Assembly: GCF_009831215.1 (NCBI RefSeq)
Contig: NZ_WUTW01000010.1
Location: 62,001-126,000, forward strand
Origin: Actinomadura rayongensis
GTDB lineage: Bacteria > Actinomycetota > Actinomycetes > Streptosporangiales > Streptosporangiaceae
DNA: 64,000 nt
Direction: 5' to 3'
Shown here piece by piece: positions 1 to 8,296 of the stretch. The notes below the pieces were generated by a model that had not been told where the DNA came from, did no database searches, and was given only the letters and a program-made list of their open reading frames with translations. The first letter of the stretch is position 1. Every line of letters begins with the position of its first letter. The position numbers were made by a program, and so were the translations under genes.

Positions 1-2425
1 TCGCCCGGACGGCCTGCGCCGCCGTCCCGCGCTCGGTCTCGACCGCCACCCGCGCCGGCGCCGGGCCGAGGAAGGCGTTCTGCGCGAACGTCGCCTGGAG
101 GCCGCCGGGGTCGACCGGGGCGGTGAAGTCCACGCGGATCCACTGCCCGGCCGCACCCGTCCAGCCGCCGGAGATCCACTGGGTGGCGGGGTCGCCGTCG
201 AGCGCGGCGAACGGCAGCGCGGACGGGTCGTCGAACCCGCTCAGCGCGTCGGGGTCGGACGCCGACGACGACGCCGTGACGTCCGCGATCCCGGTGTAGG
301 CGGCGGTCGTGCGGTACTTCTCCCAGCCCGGCTCGTCCGGGTCGGTGCCGATTCCGGCCGTGCCGCGCGGCTGCTGGCGCGCCGTCAGCGTCGGCGAGAT
401 GCCGGTGCGCAGGCGGCCCCGGTCGCGTTCGCGCCAGCGCAGCGCGTCCGAGACGACCTCGGTGGCCTTCGTCGCGGGCGCGTCGTCGTTCAGCAGCATC
501 GGACGGCCCTTGAGCGCGCCGTCGTCGGCGAGCCCGAGCAGCGCCTCGGGCGCGCCGCGCACGCGGATCGGGTCGGCGGCGTCCACCAGGCCCGCGACCT
601 GGTCGGCGCCCGCGACCTCGTAGACCTCGACGGGCGCGTACCGCTGGTCGAAGGACCCGGCGGCCTCGTCCCCGCCCGCCCCGGCGGGCCAGTCGCCGAA
701 CGCCGTGACGCGGCGGATCCCGGGCGAGGAGTCGAGCGTCTCGTGGACGCGGCCGGGCCAGGCGCCGTGCAGGTCCGCGCGCGTCAGGTCGTTGCGGACG
801 AGCACGTACCGCACGCCCATCCGCGCCAGCACCTCGGTGAGCCCCGCCGAGCCGTGGCCGGCCGCGACGCGCTGGTCCAGGGCGTCCACCATCCGCGCGA
901 AGCCCGGCGACCCCTGCGGGACGAGCTGCCGCGCGCCCCACCGCGTCTGCAGCAGGGGCTGGACGATGTCGTCCATCGGCCGGCCCCAGGTGTAGTCGCC
1001 GAACGCCGCGCCGGGCACCGCGAGGACGGCCTGCTCGCCGCCGTGCGCGTTCAGCCAGGACGCCGCCTGCTCCCAGTACTTCGGCACGCCCTCGAAGTCG
1101 CCGCGTCCGGCGAGCCCGCCGGTGATCGCGGGCGCCGCGACGGCCGTGACCGCCACCGTCGTGATCGCGAGCATCCGCAGCCGCGAGCGCGGGCGGCGGA
1201 CGGTCACGAGCAGGTGGACGAGCCCGAGCGCCAGCGGCAGCCGCACCAGCCCGTCGAACTTGTAGAGGTTGCGCAGCGGCGACAGCGGGCCGTTGAGCAG
1301 GTCGCGCAGCGGCGCGGCGAGCGGGCCCTCGATCGCGCTGCCGTGCCCGGCCCCGATGATCACGACGCCGGACAGGACGACGAGCAGCAGGAACGTCCGG
1401 TCCGGCAGGTCGCGGCGGGACAGGCCCGCGACGCCGAGCGCGGCGAGCACGACCGTCACGACCGTGAGGACGACGCCGGTCGACAGCGCGTGCGCGACCG
1501 GCAGCGACGAGGCGTCCACGTAGTTGCCCCAGCGCTCGGCGCCGCGCAGCACGTTGACCAGGCTCGTCGGGGCCGTGGTCGTGTCGGCGCGTTCGGTGTA
1601 GCCGAGCCAGGAGAAGCCGTAGCGGCCCGTCAGGACGAGCGGGACGAGCCACCACGCCACCGCGCAGCCCGCCGCGCCGAGCCACCAGCCGAGGAGGCGG
1701 AACCGGGCCGTCCCGCGCGGGCGCGTGAGGAGATAGAGGACGGGCACCGCGAGCACCGCCACCGTCGCGGCCCCGTTGATGCCCCCGCACAGCGCCACCG
1801 CGACGCCGGACCGGGCCGCCGCCGGGACCCGTCCGGTCTCGCCGCGCGCCGCGCCGACCAGCGGGACGAGGATCCACGGCAGCATCGCCAGCGGCAGGTA
1901 CTCCCAGGACGCCTGGCCCAGCGCGGACAGCTCGTGCGGGCCGAGCGCGTACGCCATCCCGCCCGCCAGGCGGCTGATCGGGCCGCCGATGCCGAGCCGT
2001 CCGGCGAGTCGGCGGACGCCGAGGAACGCCGTGATCATCAGCAGCGCGAACCAGAACCGCTGTGCGGCCCAGGCGGGCAGGTCCACGGCGTGGGCCAGCG
2101 CGTAGTAGGGGCCCATCGGGAAGAAGTAGCCGACGGCCTGGTTCTGGAGCTGCCCGAACTGCGCGGTGTCCCACAGGTGCAGGGCGCGGGCGAGGAACCC
2201 GGCCGGGTTCACCGCCATGTCGATCTTGGTGTCGGGCAGGATGCGGCCGGGCGCGGTGCCGATCGACAGCAGCGCGAGGGCGAGGCAGCACACGACGGCG
2301 CGCAGCCGCTCGCGGAGCCGGTCGTCGATCTCGGGACGCACGGGACGGTCGTCGCGGTCGGCGACGGCGAACCGGTCGGCGAGCCGGGTGTAGCGGTCCG
2401 CGACGGTCCAGAACACGCTCGCCAT
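1..2425 (-). CDS. aftD: AftD-like alpha-(1->3)-arabinofuranosyltransferase, 3' part missing
   Basis: About 808 codons are visible; the reading frame runs off the left edge, and family members are usually near 1,400 residues. The start is the ATG at 2425, preceded by GGGGAGG. After a first membrane segment (about 43-58) the family's conserved loop is seen: DTKIDMAVNPAGFL at residues 65-78 and LWDTAQFGQLQNQAVGY at 84-100. Many hydrophobic segments follow, as in GT-C enzymes that use decaprenyl-phospho-arabinose outside the membrane. Near the end of the visible part a discoidin/carbohydrate-binding-like stretch begins (LDGDPATQWISGGW). It is last in a five-gene minus-strand operon with two cytoplasmic-type glycosyltransferases. 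Family assignment is strong; the exact glycan made in this organism is not known from the sequence. Confidence 0.85.
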   Translation of the reverse strand, partial: MASVFWTVADRYTRLADRFAVADRDDRPVRPEIDDRLRERLRAVVCCLALALLSIGTAPGRILPDTKIDMAVNPAGFLARALHLWDTAQFGQLQNQAVGYFFPMGPYYALAHAVDLPAWAAQRFWFALLMITAFLGVRRLAGRLGIGGPISRLAGGMAYALGPHELSALGQASWEYLPLAMLPWILVPLVGAARGETGRVPAAARSGVAVALCGGINGAATVAVLAVPVLYLLTRPRGTARFRLLGWWLGAAGCAVAWWLVPLVLTGRYGFSWLGYTERADTTTAPTSLVNVLRGAERWGNYVDASSLPVAHALSTGVVLTVVTVVLAALGVAGLSRRDLPDRTFLLLVVLSGVVIIGAGHGSAIEGPLAAPLRDLLNGPLSPLRNLYKFDGLVRLPLALGLVHLLVTVRRPRSRLRMLAITTVAVTAVAAPAITGGLAGRGDFEGVPKYWEQAASWLNAHGGEQAVLAVPGAAFGDYTWGRPMDDIVQPLLQTRWGARQLVPQGSPGFARMVDALDQRVAAGHGSAGLTEVLARMGVRYVLVRNDLTRADLHGAWPGRVHETLDSSPGIRRVTAFGDWPAGAGGDEAAGSFDQRYAPVEVYEVAGADQVAGLVDAADPIRVRGAPEALLGLADDGALKGRPMLLNDDAPATKATEVVSDALRWRERDRGRLRTGISPTLTARQQPRGTAGIGTDPDEPGWEKYRTTAAYTGIADVTASSSASDPDALSGFDDPSALPFAALDGDPATQWISGGWTGAAGQWIRVDFTAPVDPGGLQATFAQNAFLGPAPARVAVETERGTAAQAVRA

Positions 2426-2464
2426 GCCCGTCCGCCTCCCCTCGGTCCCGCGCGGGACGCCGGG

Positions 2465-3847
2465 TCAGCGCCCCCCGTTGTCGTCCAGCGCCCGGCCGAG
2501 CAGGCGCTCCCGCGCGGTCGCGGGACGCAGCACGGTCACCCCCGGCTCGGCCGCCAGGCGGTCGCGGAGCGGTCCCTCCGCGACCAGGGTTCCTGCACCG
2601 TACCCGGCGAGGACGTGTGCGGCGGAATCGGAAGTACCGGACGTGCCGCGCCGGACGGCGGCGGCCAGCAGCGCCCCCATCCGGTCGGCGCTGCGGGACC
2701 AGTCGAACTCGGCGGCCCACTCCCGGCACGCGTCCCGGATCGCGGTGCGGCGCGCCGGGTCGTCCAGCTCCTTGAGCGCCCGCTCAACCGTCGCGGCGAG
2801 GGCGTCGTCGGGGGCGGCGAGCCAGCCGGTGACCCCGTCGCGGACGGCGTCGCGCAGCCCGTCCACGTCGTAGGCGACGGTCGGGACGCCGAGCGCCGCC
2901 GCCTCCGCCACGCACAATCCCCAGCCCTCGCCGCGCGACGCGCTGAGATGCAGGTCGGCGCGGGCGACCAGCGCGGCCTTCGCCTCCTCGGACACGAACC
3001 CGTGCAGCGTCACGACGTCGCCGAGCCCGCGTTCGCGCACCAGCGCGGCGAGCCGCTCCTCCTCCGGCCCGCGCCCGACGATCCCGATCCGCACCCCCGG
3101 CCGCCGCACCCGCAGCTCGTCGGCGAGATCGAGGATCCGCTCGACCTGCTTGTGCGGAACGAGCCGCGTCACGCACACCAACTCCGGCTCCCCGCGCTCC
3201 GGCAGCCCGTCCAGCGGCGGCGCGTCCGGTCCAAAAGCCCCGCCCGGCGCGAGCACGGGGTGCTCGGCCGGGGCGGGCGCGGGCGGGGTTTCGGGGAGGG
3301 TGACGCCGACCGGGACGAGGTAGACCGGGCCCGTCCAGGACAGGCGGTCGCGGAGGGCGTCCAGGGTCGTCACGGAGATGGCCGTGCAGGCGTGGCGGCG
3401 GTAGGCGCGGCGGGCGACGGGGCCTTCGAGCGTCCGGCCGATCCAGGCGAGCCAGCGCGGGAAGTACAGCCCGAACTGGTCGTCGTGGACGTGGAAGATC
3501 GAGCAGAACACCGGCACGCCGCGCGGCAGCGCCCAGGGCGTGAAGAACGGGATGCCGTTCTGGCAGTCGATCACCGCGTCGAAGCGGCGGCGCCGCGCCA
3601 GCAGCCAGGCCAGGACGAGCGGGTAGACGGTGAACGTCCCGCCCATGCGCGCGAACGCGACGCCCTCGACCGTCTCGCGGCGGCGCTGGCCGGGGGCGCG
3701 GGCGGTGACGTAGGTGACGGCGGCGCCGCGCGCGGCGAACCGGCGGGCCAGCTCCCACGCGTACCGCTCGGCCCCGCCGGCGGCCGGGTGCCACGGGTCG
3801 CGCCAGTTGACGATCGCGATCCGCAGCCCGGAGACGTCGCCGGTCAT
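2465..3847 (-). CDS. GT4-type glycosyltransferase
   Basis: 460 residues. The ATG at 3847 overlaps the stop of the upstream GT2 gene as ATGA, which fixes the start and implies coupled translation; a longer open frame upstream is only the shadow of the GT2 gene. The N-terminal GT-B fold begins with LRIAIVNWRDPWHPAAGGAE, with the glycine-rich donor-side loop. The C-terminal half carries VTRLVPHKQVERILDLADE and the EX7E-type motif in EGWGLCVAEAAALGVP. No membrane segment is obvious, so it is probably cytosolic and uses a nucleotide sugar. It lies between a GT2 enzyme and AftD, suggesting assembly of a lipid-linked or cell-wall glycan. Donor and acceptor cannot be told from sequence. Confidence 0.85.
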   Translation of the reverse strand: MTGDVSGLRIAIVNWRDPWHPAAGGAERYAWELARRFAARGAAVTYVTARAPGQRRRETVEGVAFARMGGTFTVYPLVLAWLLARRRRFDAVIDCQNGIPFFTPWALPRGVPVFCSIFHVHDDQFGLYFPRWLAWIGRTLEGPVARRAYRRHACTAISVTTLDALRDRLSWTGPVYLVPVGVTLPETPPAPAPAEHPVLAPGGAFGPDAPPLDGLPERGEPELVCVTRLVPHKQVERILDLADELRVRRPGVRIGIVGRGPEEERLAALVRERGLGDVVTLHGFVSEEAKAALVARADLHLSASRGEGWGLCVAEAAALGVPTVAYDVDGLRDAVRDGVTGWLAAPDDALAATVERALKELDDPARRTAIRDACREWAAEFDWSRSADRMGALLAAAVRRGTSGTSDSAAHVLAGYGAGTLVAEGPLRDRLAAEPGVTVLRPATARERLLGRALDDNGGR

Positions 3848-4611
3848 GCGCGCTGCGGCTCGGAGGTCTCGGCGAACCCGAGCGCCAGGTCGGGCTCGCG
3901 GACGGGCCGGGTCGCCGCCAGCCGGATCCGCGCCAGGTCCCGCAGGCACTCGACGGAGTGGCGGCGCACCGAGAACGTGCTGCCCGGGACGTCCCGCCAC
4001 TCGACCGGCACCGGCGTGATCGCCGCGCCGCGCCGGGCGCAGTGCATGAGCAGCTCGACGTCGAACGCGAACCCGTCGGTGCGCAGGTCGGCGGCGGCGG
4101 CGCGGGCGAGCGGCCCGGCGAAGAACTTGAACCCGCACTGGGTGTCGCTGACGCCGCCCGCGAGGTCGCGGATCGCGCGGTTGAACAGCACCGCGCCGAG
4201 CTTGCGCAGCGGGTGGCTGTAGTCCTCGACGGCCGACCCGGGGTGGCGGCGGGACCCGACGACGACCGGGCGCCCGGCGCGCAGCAGGTCCAGGACGCCG
4301 TCGAGGGCGTCCAGCCCGGTGGCCATGTCGGCGTCGCAGAACCCGACGAAGGGGGCGCGGGTGGCGAGCAGGCCCGTCCGGACGGCGGCGCCCTTCCCGC
4401 GCCGGGCGCACTCCAGCACGCGGACCGGGACGGGCCAGGTCCCCGCGCGGACGAGGTCGGCGGTGCCGTCGGTGCTGCCGTTGTCCACGACGATCACGGC
4501 GGCGGGCACGCCGAGGGCGCGCAGCTTCCCGCCGAGCGCGACGAGACCGTCCGGCAGGCGGGACGCCTCGTCGCGCGCCGGAACGACGATCTCCAGCAGG
4601 GCGGTGGTCAT
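3844..4611 (-). CDS. GT2 polyprenyl-phosphate sugar synthase-like glycosyltransferase
   Basis: 255 residues with the DPM1/dolichyl-phosphate glucosyltransferase layout. EIVVPARDE (7-15) opens the GT-A fold, IVVDNGSTDGTADLV (40-54) is the nucleotide-binding strand and loop, RRGKGAAVRTG (70-80) is typical of Dol-P-Glc/Man synthases, and DAD at 93-95 is the metal-binding DXD. No C-terminal membrane domain is present, so it is the soluble type acting at the inner membrane face. It overlaps the GT4 gene by 4 nt and follows the DUF2613 gene by 22 nt. It probably makes a polyprenyl-phosphate-linked sugar used by the membrane GT-C enzymes of the same operon; which sugar is unknown. Confidence 0.87.
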   Translation of the reverse strand: MTTALLEIVVPARDEASRLPDGLVALGGKLRALGVPAAVIVVDNGSTDGTADLVRAGTWPVPVRVLECARRGKGAAVRTGLLATRAPFVGFCDADMATGLDALDGVLDLLRAGRPVVVGSRRHPGSAVEDYSHPLRKLGAVLFNRAIRDLAGGVSDTQCGFKFFAGPLARAAAADLRTDGFAFDVELLMHCARRGAAITPVPVEWRDVPGSTFSVRRHSVECLRDLARIRLAATRPVREPDLALGFAETSEPQRA

Positions 4612-4633
4612 CTCGGCCCGCGGGGGGCCGCGG

Positions 4634-4765
4634 TCATCGGGAGCCGTATCCGTACAGCGGCTTGATGACCGGTTCCTGCTGCGAGGCGTTCGCGAGCTGG
4701 ACCGCGCCGAAGGACGCCAGGGCGGCGAGCAGGACGCCCGCCACGGCCGCGATGGCGATGCGCAT
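4634..4765 (-). CDS. DUF2613 family small membrane/secreted peptide
   Basis: 43 residues. A hydrophobic segment (about 3-26) follows the start, and the protein ends KPLYGYGSR, the conserved C-terminal signature of DUF2613. The ATG (4763-4765) overlaps the stop of the upstream 560-residue membrane protein by one base (TGATG), so translation is coupled. In mycobacteria a small protein of this family sits beside aftD (Rv0236A/Rv0236c, from memory), so finding it in an operon with AftD supports both calls. Function is unknown; one membrane anchor with a short outward tail is what the sequence shows. It is easily missed because of its length. Confidence 0.75.
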   Translation of the reverse strand: MRIAIAAVAGVLLAALASFGAVQLANASQQEPVIKPLYGYGSR

Positions 4766-6447
4766 CAGGGGGCCTTTCCTCGGGGGTGGCGAAGACTGCG
4801 AGTGGCCAGAGTAATGCCTGATGCCGCGAATGACCAGACAACGGACATCAAGGTCACGGCCCACGCCGTGCCCGCGAGGGCTGCCGGCGCGCTGTCCTCC
4901 CGGGGCCGTGCCGGGTCGGGCAGCCGGTACAGGACGAGATCGGCGTCGGCGAGCACCCGCTGCGCTCCACCGAGGCGCGCGTAGTAGGCGTTGCCGGACG
5001 TCTCGGCGTCGAACGCGACATAGCGGATCCCGTGCGCGGCGAGCCGGGCCGTCAGCGGGCCGCCGGCGCGGACGACCGGGTCGAGCGCCCGCGCGCGGGG
5101 GTCCTCGGCCGGGACGACCGTGCGCCCGATGACCACCGCGTCGCTGAGGATCCCGCGCCGGTCGAGGTAGCGGGGCAGGGCGTCCAGGGACGTCCGGCCG
5201 CCGTTCCACGGGTACTCGCGGTAGGTCGCCCACGGCAGGATCAGGACGTCGCCGGGGACCGGGTCCGCGCGGACGATCTCGCGCGCCCGCGCCCACGCGT
5301 CCGGGTAGTGGACGGGCCGCAACCGTCCCGCCGCGCCCCACGCCAGCCCCGGCAGCAGCACGAGCGGCAGCAGGACCGCGAGGACGCCGAGCGCGTCCAG
5401 CCGCCGGTCCGCCGCGCGGTCGGCGAGGACGCCGAACCCGACCGCGACGACCACGGCGAGCGGCGCGACGTACTGCTGCCCGTCCCGCAGCACCGCGAAC
5501 CCCGGCCAGGCCTCGATCAGGCCGCGCAGCAGCGGGGCGGCGACGACGCCGAGCGCGGCCAGCACGTACCCGGCGCCGGCCGCGATGGCGAGCCCGGCGG
5601 TCCCGTCCGTCCGCGTCCGGGCGAACGCGACGACCGACGCGACCACCACGACGAGCCAGACGACCGCGAGCAGCGGCGTCCCGTAACCGGGCGGAACGGT
5701 CGCCGCGTTCCACGCCCCGCCCAGCGTGAACAGGCTGCCGAGCGCCCCGAACGGCGTGTCGGCGCGGGCCGCGAACGCGCCGACGCCCTCCGGCGCGCCC
5801 GGCATCCCGCTCGGCCGCAGCCAGCCGGTCACGAGCCACGGCAGGCTCAGCACGACGACCGCCGCGACGGCCTTCGCCAGCCCACGCTTCCGTTCCGGAC
5901 GGCACAGCACCACCGCGCCCGCGACCAGCGCCGAGACCGCCACGCCCGCGAACCCGCCGATCGCCGCGGGGACGAGCGCGCGCGTCAGCCGCCGTCCGCC
6001 GCCCGGCTCGGCGGCGCGCGCGGCGGCCCCCGCGACCAGCGGCAGCGCCGCGTACCCCAGCAGGAACGCCCAGTGCCCGAGCAGCAGCCGCTCGGCGACG
6101 AACGGGTTCCACGCGTAGACGGCGCCCGCCGCGACCCGGGGCACGACCCGCCGCGTCGGGACGAGCGACGCCGCCGCCATCGACGCCAGCACGAAGATCC
6201 CGAGCAGGACGGCCTTCTGCGCGACGTCCCCCGGCAGCACGTGCGCCAGCGCGACGCCGAACGCGTCGCTCGGCACGTGCCGCGGAACGGTCCCGGTCAG
6301 CCCGAACGTCATCGCCGAGAACCGCGGCCCCGGCGTGAAGACCATGTCGAACGAGAGCAGGAACCCCGGCGCGAGGCCCGGCCCGAGCGCCAGCAGCCCC
6401 AGCACCAGCCCGGTCACCCCGGGCCACACCCACCCCGTCCGCTTCAT
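4765..6447 (-). CDS. Polytopic membrane protein of the glycan operon
   Basis: 560 residues, about 11-13 hydrophobic segments, starting at the ATG 6445-6447. The N-terminus (LSFDMVFTPGPRFSAM) and the soluble-looking C-terminal part after about residue 390 (YPDAWARAREIV, then a stretch with NAYYARLG) resemble GT-C-like membrane proteins found beside dolichyl-phosphate sugar synthases in actinobacteria. I recognise the genomic pattern (compare mycobacterial Rv0541c near Rv0539) but not a named activity. It is first in the operon membrane protein - DUF2613 - GT2 - GT4 - aftD. A role in transferring polyprenyl-linked sugars outside the membrane is inference. No clear Shine-Dalgarno sequence precedes the start. 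Confidence 0.75.
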   Translation of the reverse strand: MKRTGWVWPGVTGLVLGLLALGPGLAPGFLLSFDMVFTPGPRFSAMTFGLTGTVPRHVPSDAFGVALAHVLPGDVAQKAVLLGIFVLASMAAASLVPTRRVVPRVAAGAVYAWNPFVAERLLLGHWAFLLGYAALPLVAGAAARAAEPGGGRRLTRALVPAAIGGFAGVAVSALVAGAVVLCRPERKRGLAKAVAAVVVLSLPWLVTGWLRPSGMPGAPEGVGAFAARADTPFGALGSLFTLGGAWNAATVPPGYGTPLLAVVWLVVVVASVVAFARTRTDGTAGLAIAAGAGYVLAALGVVAAPLLRGLIEAWPGFAVLRDGQQYVAPLAVVVAVGFGVLADRAADRRLDALGVLAVLLPLVLLPGLAWGAAGRLRPVHYPDAWARAREIVRADPVPGDVLILPWATYREYPWNGGRTSLDALPRYLDRRGILSDAVVIGRTVVPAEDPRARALDPVVRAGGPLTARLAAHGIRYVAFDAETSGNAYYARLGGAQRVLADADLVLYRLPDPARPREDSAPAALAGTAWAVTLMSVVWSFAASGITLATRSLRHPRGKAP

Positions 6448-6475
6448 CGCGTTCTGTTTATCAGCCCCGGCAGGG

Positions 6476-7189
6476 CTACCCGGCCGGTCGGCGGCGGCGG
6501 GTGTGGGTGATCTGCAGCGGGTCGGCGGCGGGGACGGACCAGCTTTCGGCCAGGCGCAGCGTCACGTCGCGGTTCCGCAGGACGTGGCGTTCCGCCAGGT
6601 CGGCCGCCAGCGCGGCGTCGCCGGCGGCGATGGCGTCGTAGAGGCCGCCGTGCTCGGCGCACTGGGCGTCCTGGTCCTCGTCGAGGTCGGCGGTGAGGCG
6701 GAACAGCCACTGCATCCGCGCGTCCAGCGGCCGGACGACCAGCGTGAGCAGCGCGTTCCCGCACAGTTCCAGCACCTCGGCGTGGAACGCGGCGTTCGCG
6801 GCGGAGATCGCGGCGCGGTCGCCCGTGCGCAGCGCCGCGCGGTTGTCCGCGAGCCGCAGCCGCAGGCGGGCGCGGCCGGCGGCGTCGGCGCGTTCGGCGG
6901 CGAGCCGCGCCGCGAGCACCTCCAGGCTCTGCCGGACGTCGAACAGGTCGCGGACGTCGGCCGGTGTGAACGGGCTCACCAGCGCGCCCCGGCGCGGCAC
7001 GAGGACGACCAGCCCCTCGGCCGCCAGCAGCCGCAGCGCCTCGCGCAGCGGGATCCGGGAGACGCCGAGGTCGGCCGCCAGGTCGCGTTCGACGAGTCGT
7101 TCGCCGGGCCGCAGGCCGCCCTCGATGATGCGCTCGCGGAGCGTCCGGTAGGCCCTGTCGCGGAGGGAGTCGCGCTCTCCGGTCGTCAC
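6476..7189 (-). CDS. GntR family regulator, FadR/FCD type
   Basis: 237 residues. The N-terminal winged helix has the standard GntR signature around residues 14-70, including PGERLVERDLAADLGVSRIP. The C-terminal all-helical FCD ligand domain carries the spaced metal-binding histidines in FHAEVLELCGN, AEHGGLYDAI and ERHVLRN. FCD regulators usually bind small carboxylates such as sugar acids. The gene is divergent from the nucleoside-permease-like gene, and a perfect 18-bp palindrome lies just upstream of its own start (7213-7230). The nearby uronate dehydrogenase-like gene makes a uronate/aldarate ligand conceivable, but that is inference. Confidence 0.9.
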   Translation of the reverse strand: MTTGERDSLRDRAYRTLRERIIEGGLRPGERLVERDLAADLGVSRIPLREALRLLAAEGLVVLVPRRGALVSPFTPADVRDLFDVRQSLEVLAARLAAERADAAGRARLRLRLADNRAALRTGDRAAISAANAAFHAEVLELCGNALLTLVVRPLDARMQWLFRLTADLDEDQDAQCAEHGGLYDAIAAGDAALAADLAERHVLRNRDVTLRLAESWSVPAADPLQITHTRRRRPAG

Positions 7190-7212
7190 GCGGGCACTCT
7201 ATCCGGCCCGAC

Positions 7213-7230
7213 TTAACGGTATACCGTTAA
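7213..7230. promoter_or_regulatory. Perfect 18-bp palindrome, probable GntR operator
   Basis: TTAACGGTATACCGTTAA is a perfect dyad centred on GTATAC. It lies 23 nt upstream of the GntR start and 90 nt upstream of the divergent secreted-protein gene. The GTATAC core and half-site spacing resemble known FCD-type GntR operators. Placement between divergent genes suggests autoregulation plus control of the rightward genes. In this GC-rich DNA such an AT-containing perfect palindrome stands out. Confidence 0.7.
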
Positions 7231-7320
7231 CTGGATCGTCACGGCGGCGAAACGAACAGGAGCCCGACGCTCCCTAGCGTGACCTGCGATCTTCTCCCCG
7301 AGCACGATCGGAAAGCACGC

Positions 7321-8274
7321 ATGCGTCGTTTCACCCTCCTGCTGGCGGCGGCCCTGGCCGCCGCGCTCACCGTCGTCGGCGGCGTCCCCCTGTCCCAGGC
7401 CGCCGAGCGCGGCGGGCCCACGCGGGTCCGCGTCCTCGTCGTCACGATGTTCGGCGGCGAGACCGCGCCATGGCTGAAGAACCGGTCGCTGCCGATCGCG
7501 GTGACCGTGGACGGCGTCCCCGACCCGCTGCACTGCGACCGCGCGGGCCTGTGCGTCGTGACGACCGGGCAGGGCAAGGCCAACACGGCGGCCACGATGA
7601 CCGCCGTGATGACCAGCCGCCGCCTGAACCTGCGCGGCGCGTACTTCATCACCGCGGGGATCGCCGGAACGTCCCCGAAGACCGGCACGCTCGGCTTCGC
7701 CGCGTGGGCGCACTACGTCGTGGACTACGACCTCGGCCACCACCTGCCGCCCGAGGAGGCGCTGAGCCACCCGTACGGCTTCGTCCAGCTGGGCAACGTC
7801 GGCACGAACGTCTTCCAGCTCGACGACAAGCTGGTCGACACCGCCTACCGGCTCACCAAGGACATGGTGCTGACCGACACCCCGACCTCCGCCGCCGAGC
7901 GCGCCCACTACCCCGGCCAGGCCGGGACGCTGCCCAAGGTCGCCGTGTGCGACACGGTCACCGGCGACAACTGGTGGGCGGGTAAGACGCTGTCGGACAA
8001 GGCGCAGTACATCACCGGCCTGTGGACGAAGGGCAAGGGCACCTACTGCACGACCCAGATGGAGGACAACGCCACCGCCGCCGTCCTGGCCCGCTTCGGC
8101 CGCCTCGACCACTACCTGAACCTGCGGACGGCCAGCAACTTCGACCAGCCGTGGCCGGGACAGACCCTCGAACAGCACCTCTCCAGCAACTCGGGCGCGT
8201 TCGGTACGTCCACGCAGAACGCGTACCTGGTCGCGTCCAAGGTCGCCGACCACCTGCTGCGCCGCGTCCACTGA
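7321..8274 (+). CDS. Secreted purine nucleoside permease-like protein (NUP family)
   Basis: 317 residues from the ATG at 7321, which has GGAAAG in front and starts directly with a signal peptide (MRRFTLLLAAALAAALTVV, cleavage probably after about residue 26). An upstream GTG would give a 14-residue extension that spoils the signal peptide, so I reject it. The mature part matches the NUP family: VLVVTMFGGETAPWL, TGQGKANTAATMTAVMTS, YFITAGIAGTSP and a C-terminal LVASKVADHLL. The family is related to nucleoside phosphorylases and was named from fungal nucleoside uptake. Here the protein is exported. It is the first gene right of the GntR palindrome and is followed at 22 nt by the dehydrogenase gene. 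Confidence 0.85.
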   Translation: MRRFTLLLAAALAAALTVVGGVPLSQAAERGGPTRVRVLVVTMFGGETAPWLKNRSLPIAVTVDGVPDPLHCDRAGLCVVTTGQGKANTAATMTAVMTSRRLNLRGAYFITAGIAGTSPKTGTLGFAAWAHYVVDYDLGHHLPPEEALSHPYGFVQLGNVGTNVFQLDDKLVDTAYRLTKDMVLTDTPTSAAERAHYPGQAGTLPKVAVCDTVTGDNWWAGKTLSDKAQYITGLWTKGKGTYCTTQMEDNATAAVLARFGRLDHYLNLRTASNFDQPWPGQTLEQHLSSNSGAFGTSTQNAYLVASKVADHLLRRVH

Positions 8275-8296
8275 TCTTCGGCGCACAATCGGAGGC

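Noticed and set aside
743..4222. 1,159-codon plus-strand frame over the glycan operon
   Set aside because: It is antisense to AftD, GT4 and GT2 genes and consists of Arg/Pro/Gly/Ala-rich sequence without motifs. High GC keeps such shadow frames open.
7279..7320. Upstream GTG start for the nucleoside-permease-like protein
   Set aside because: It would place 14 hydrophilic residues before the signal peptide, while the ATG at 7321 has a ribosome binding site and starts the signal peptide directly.
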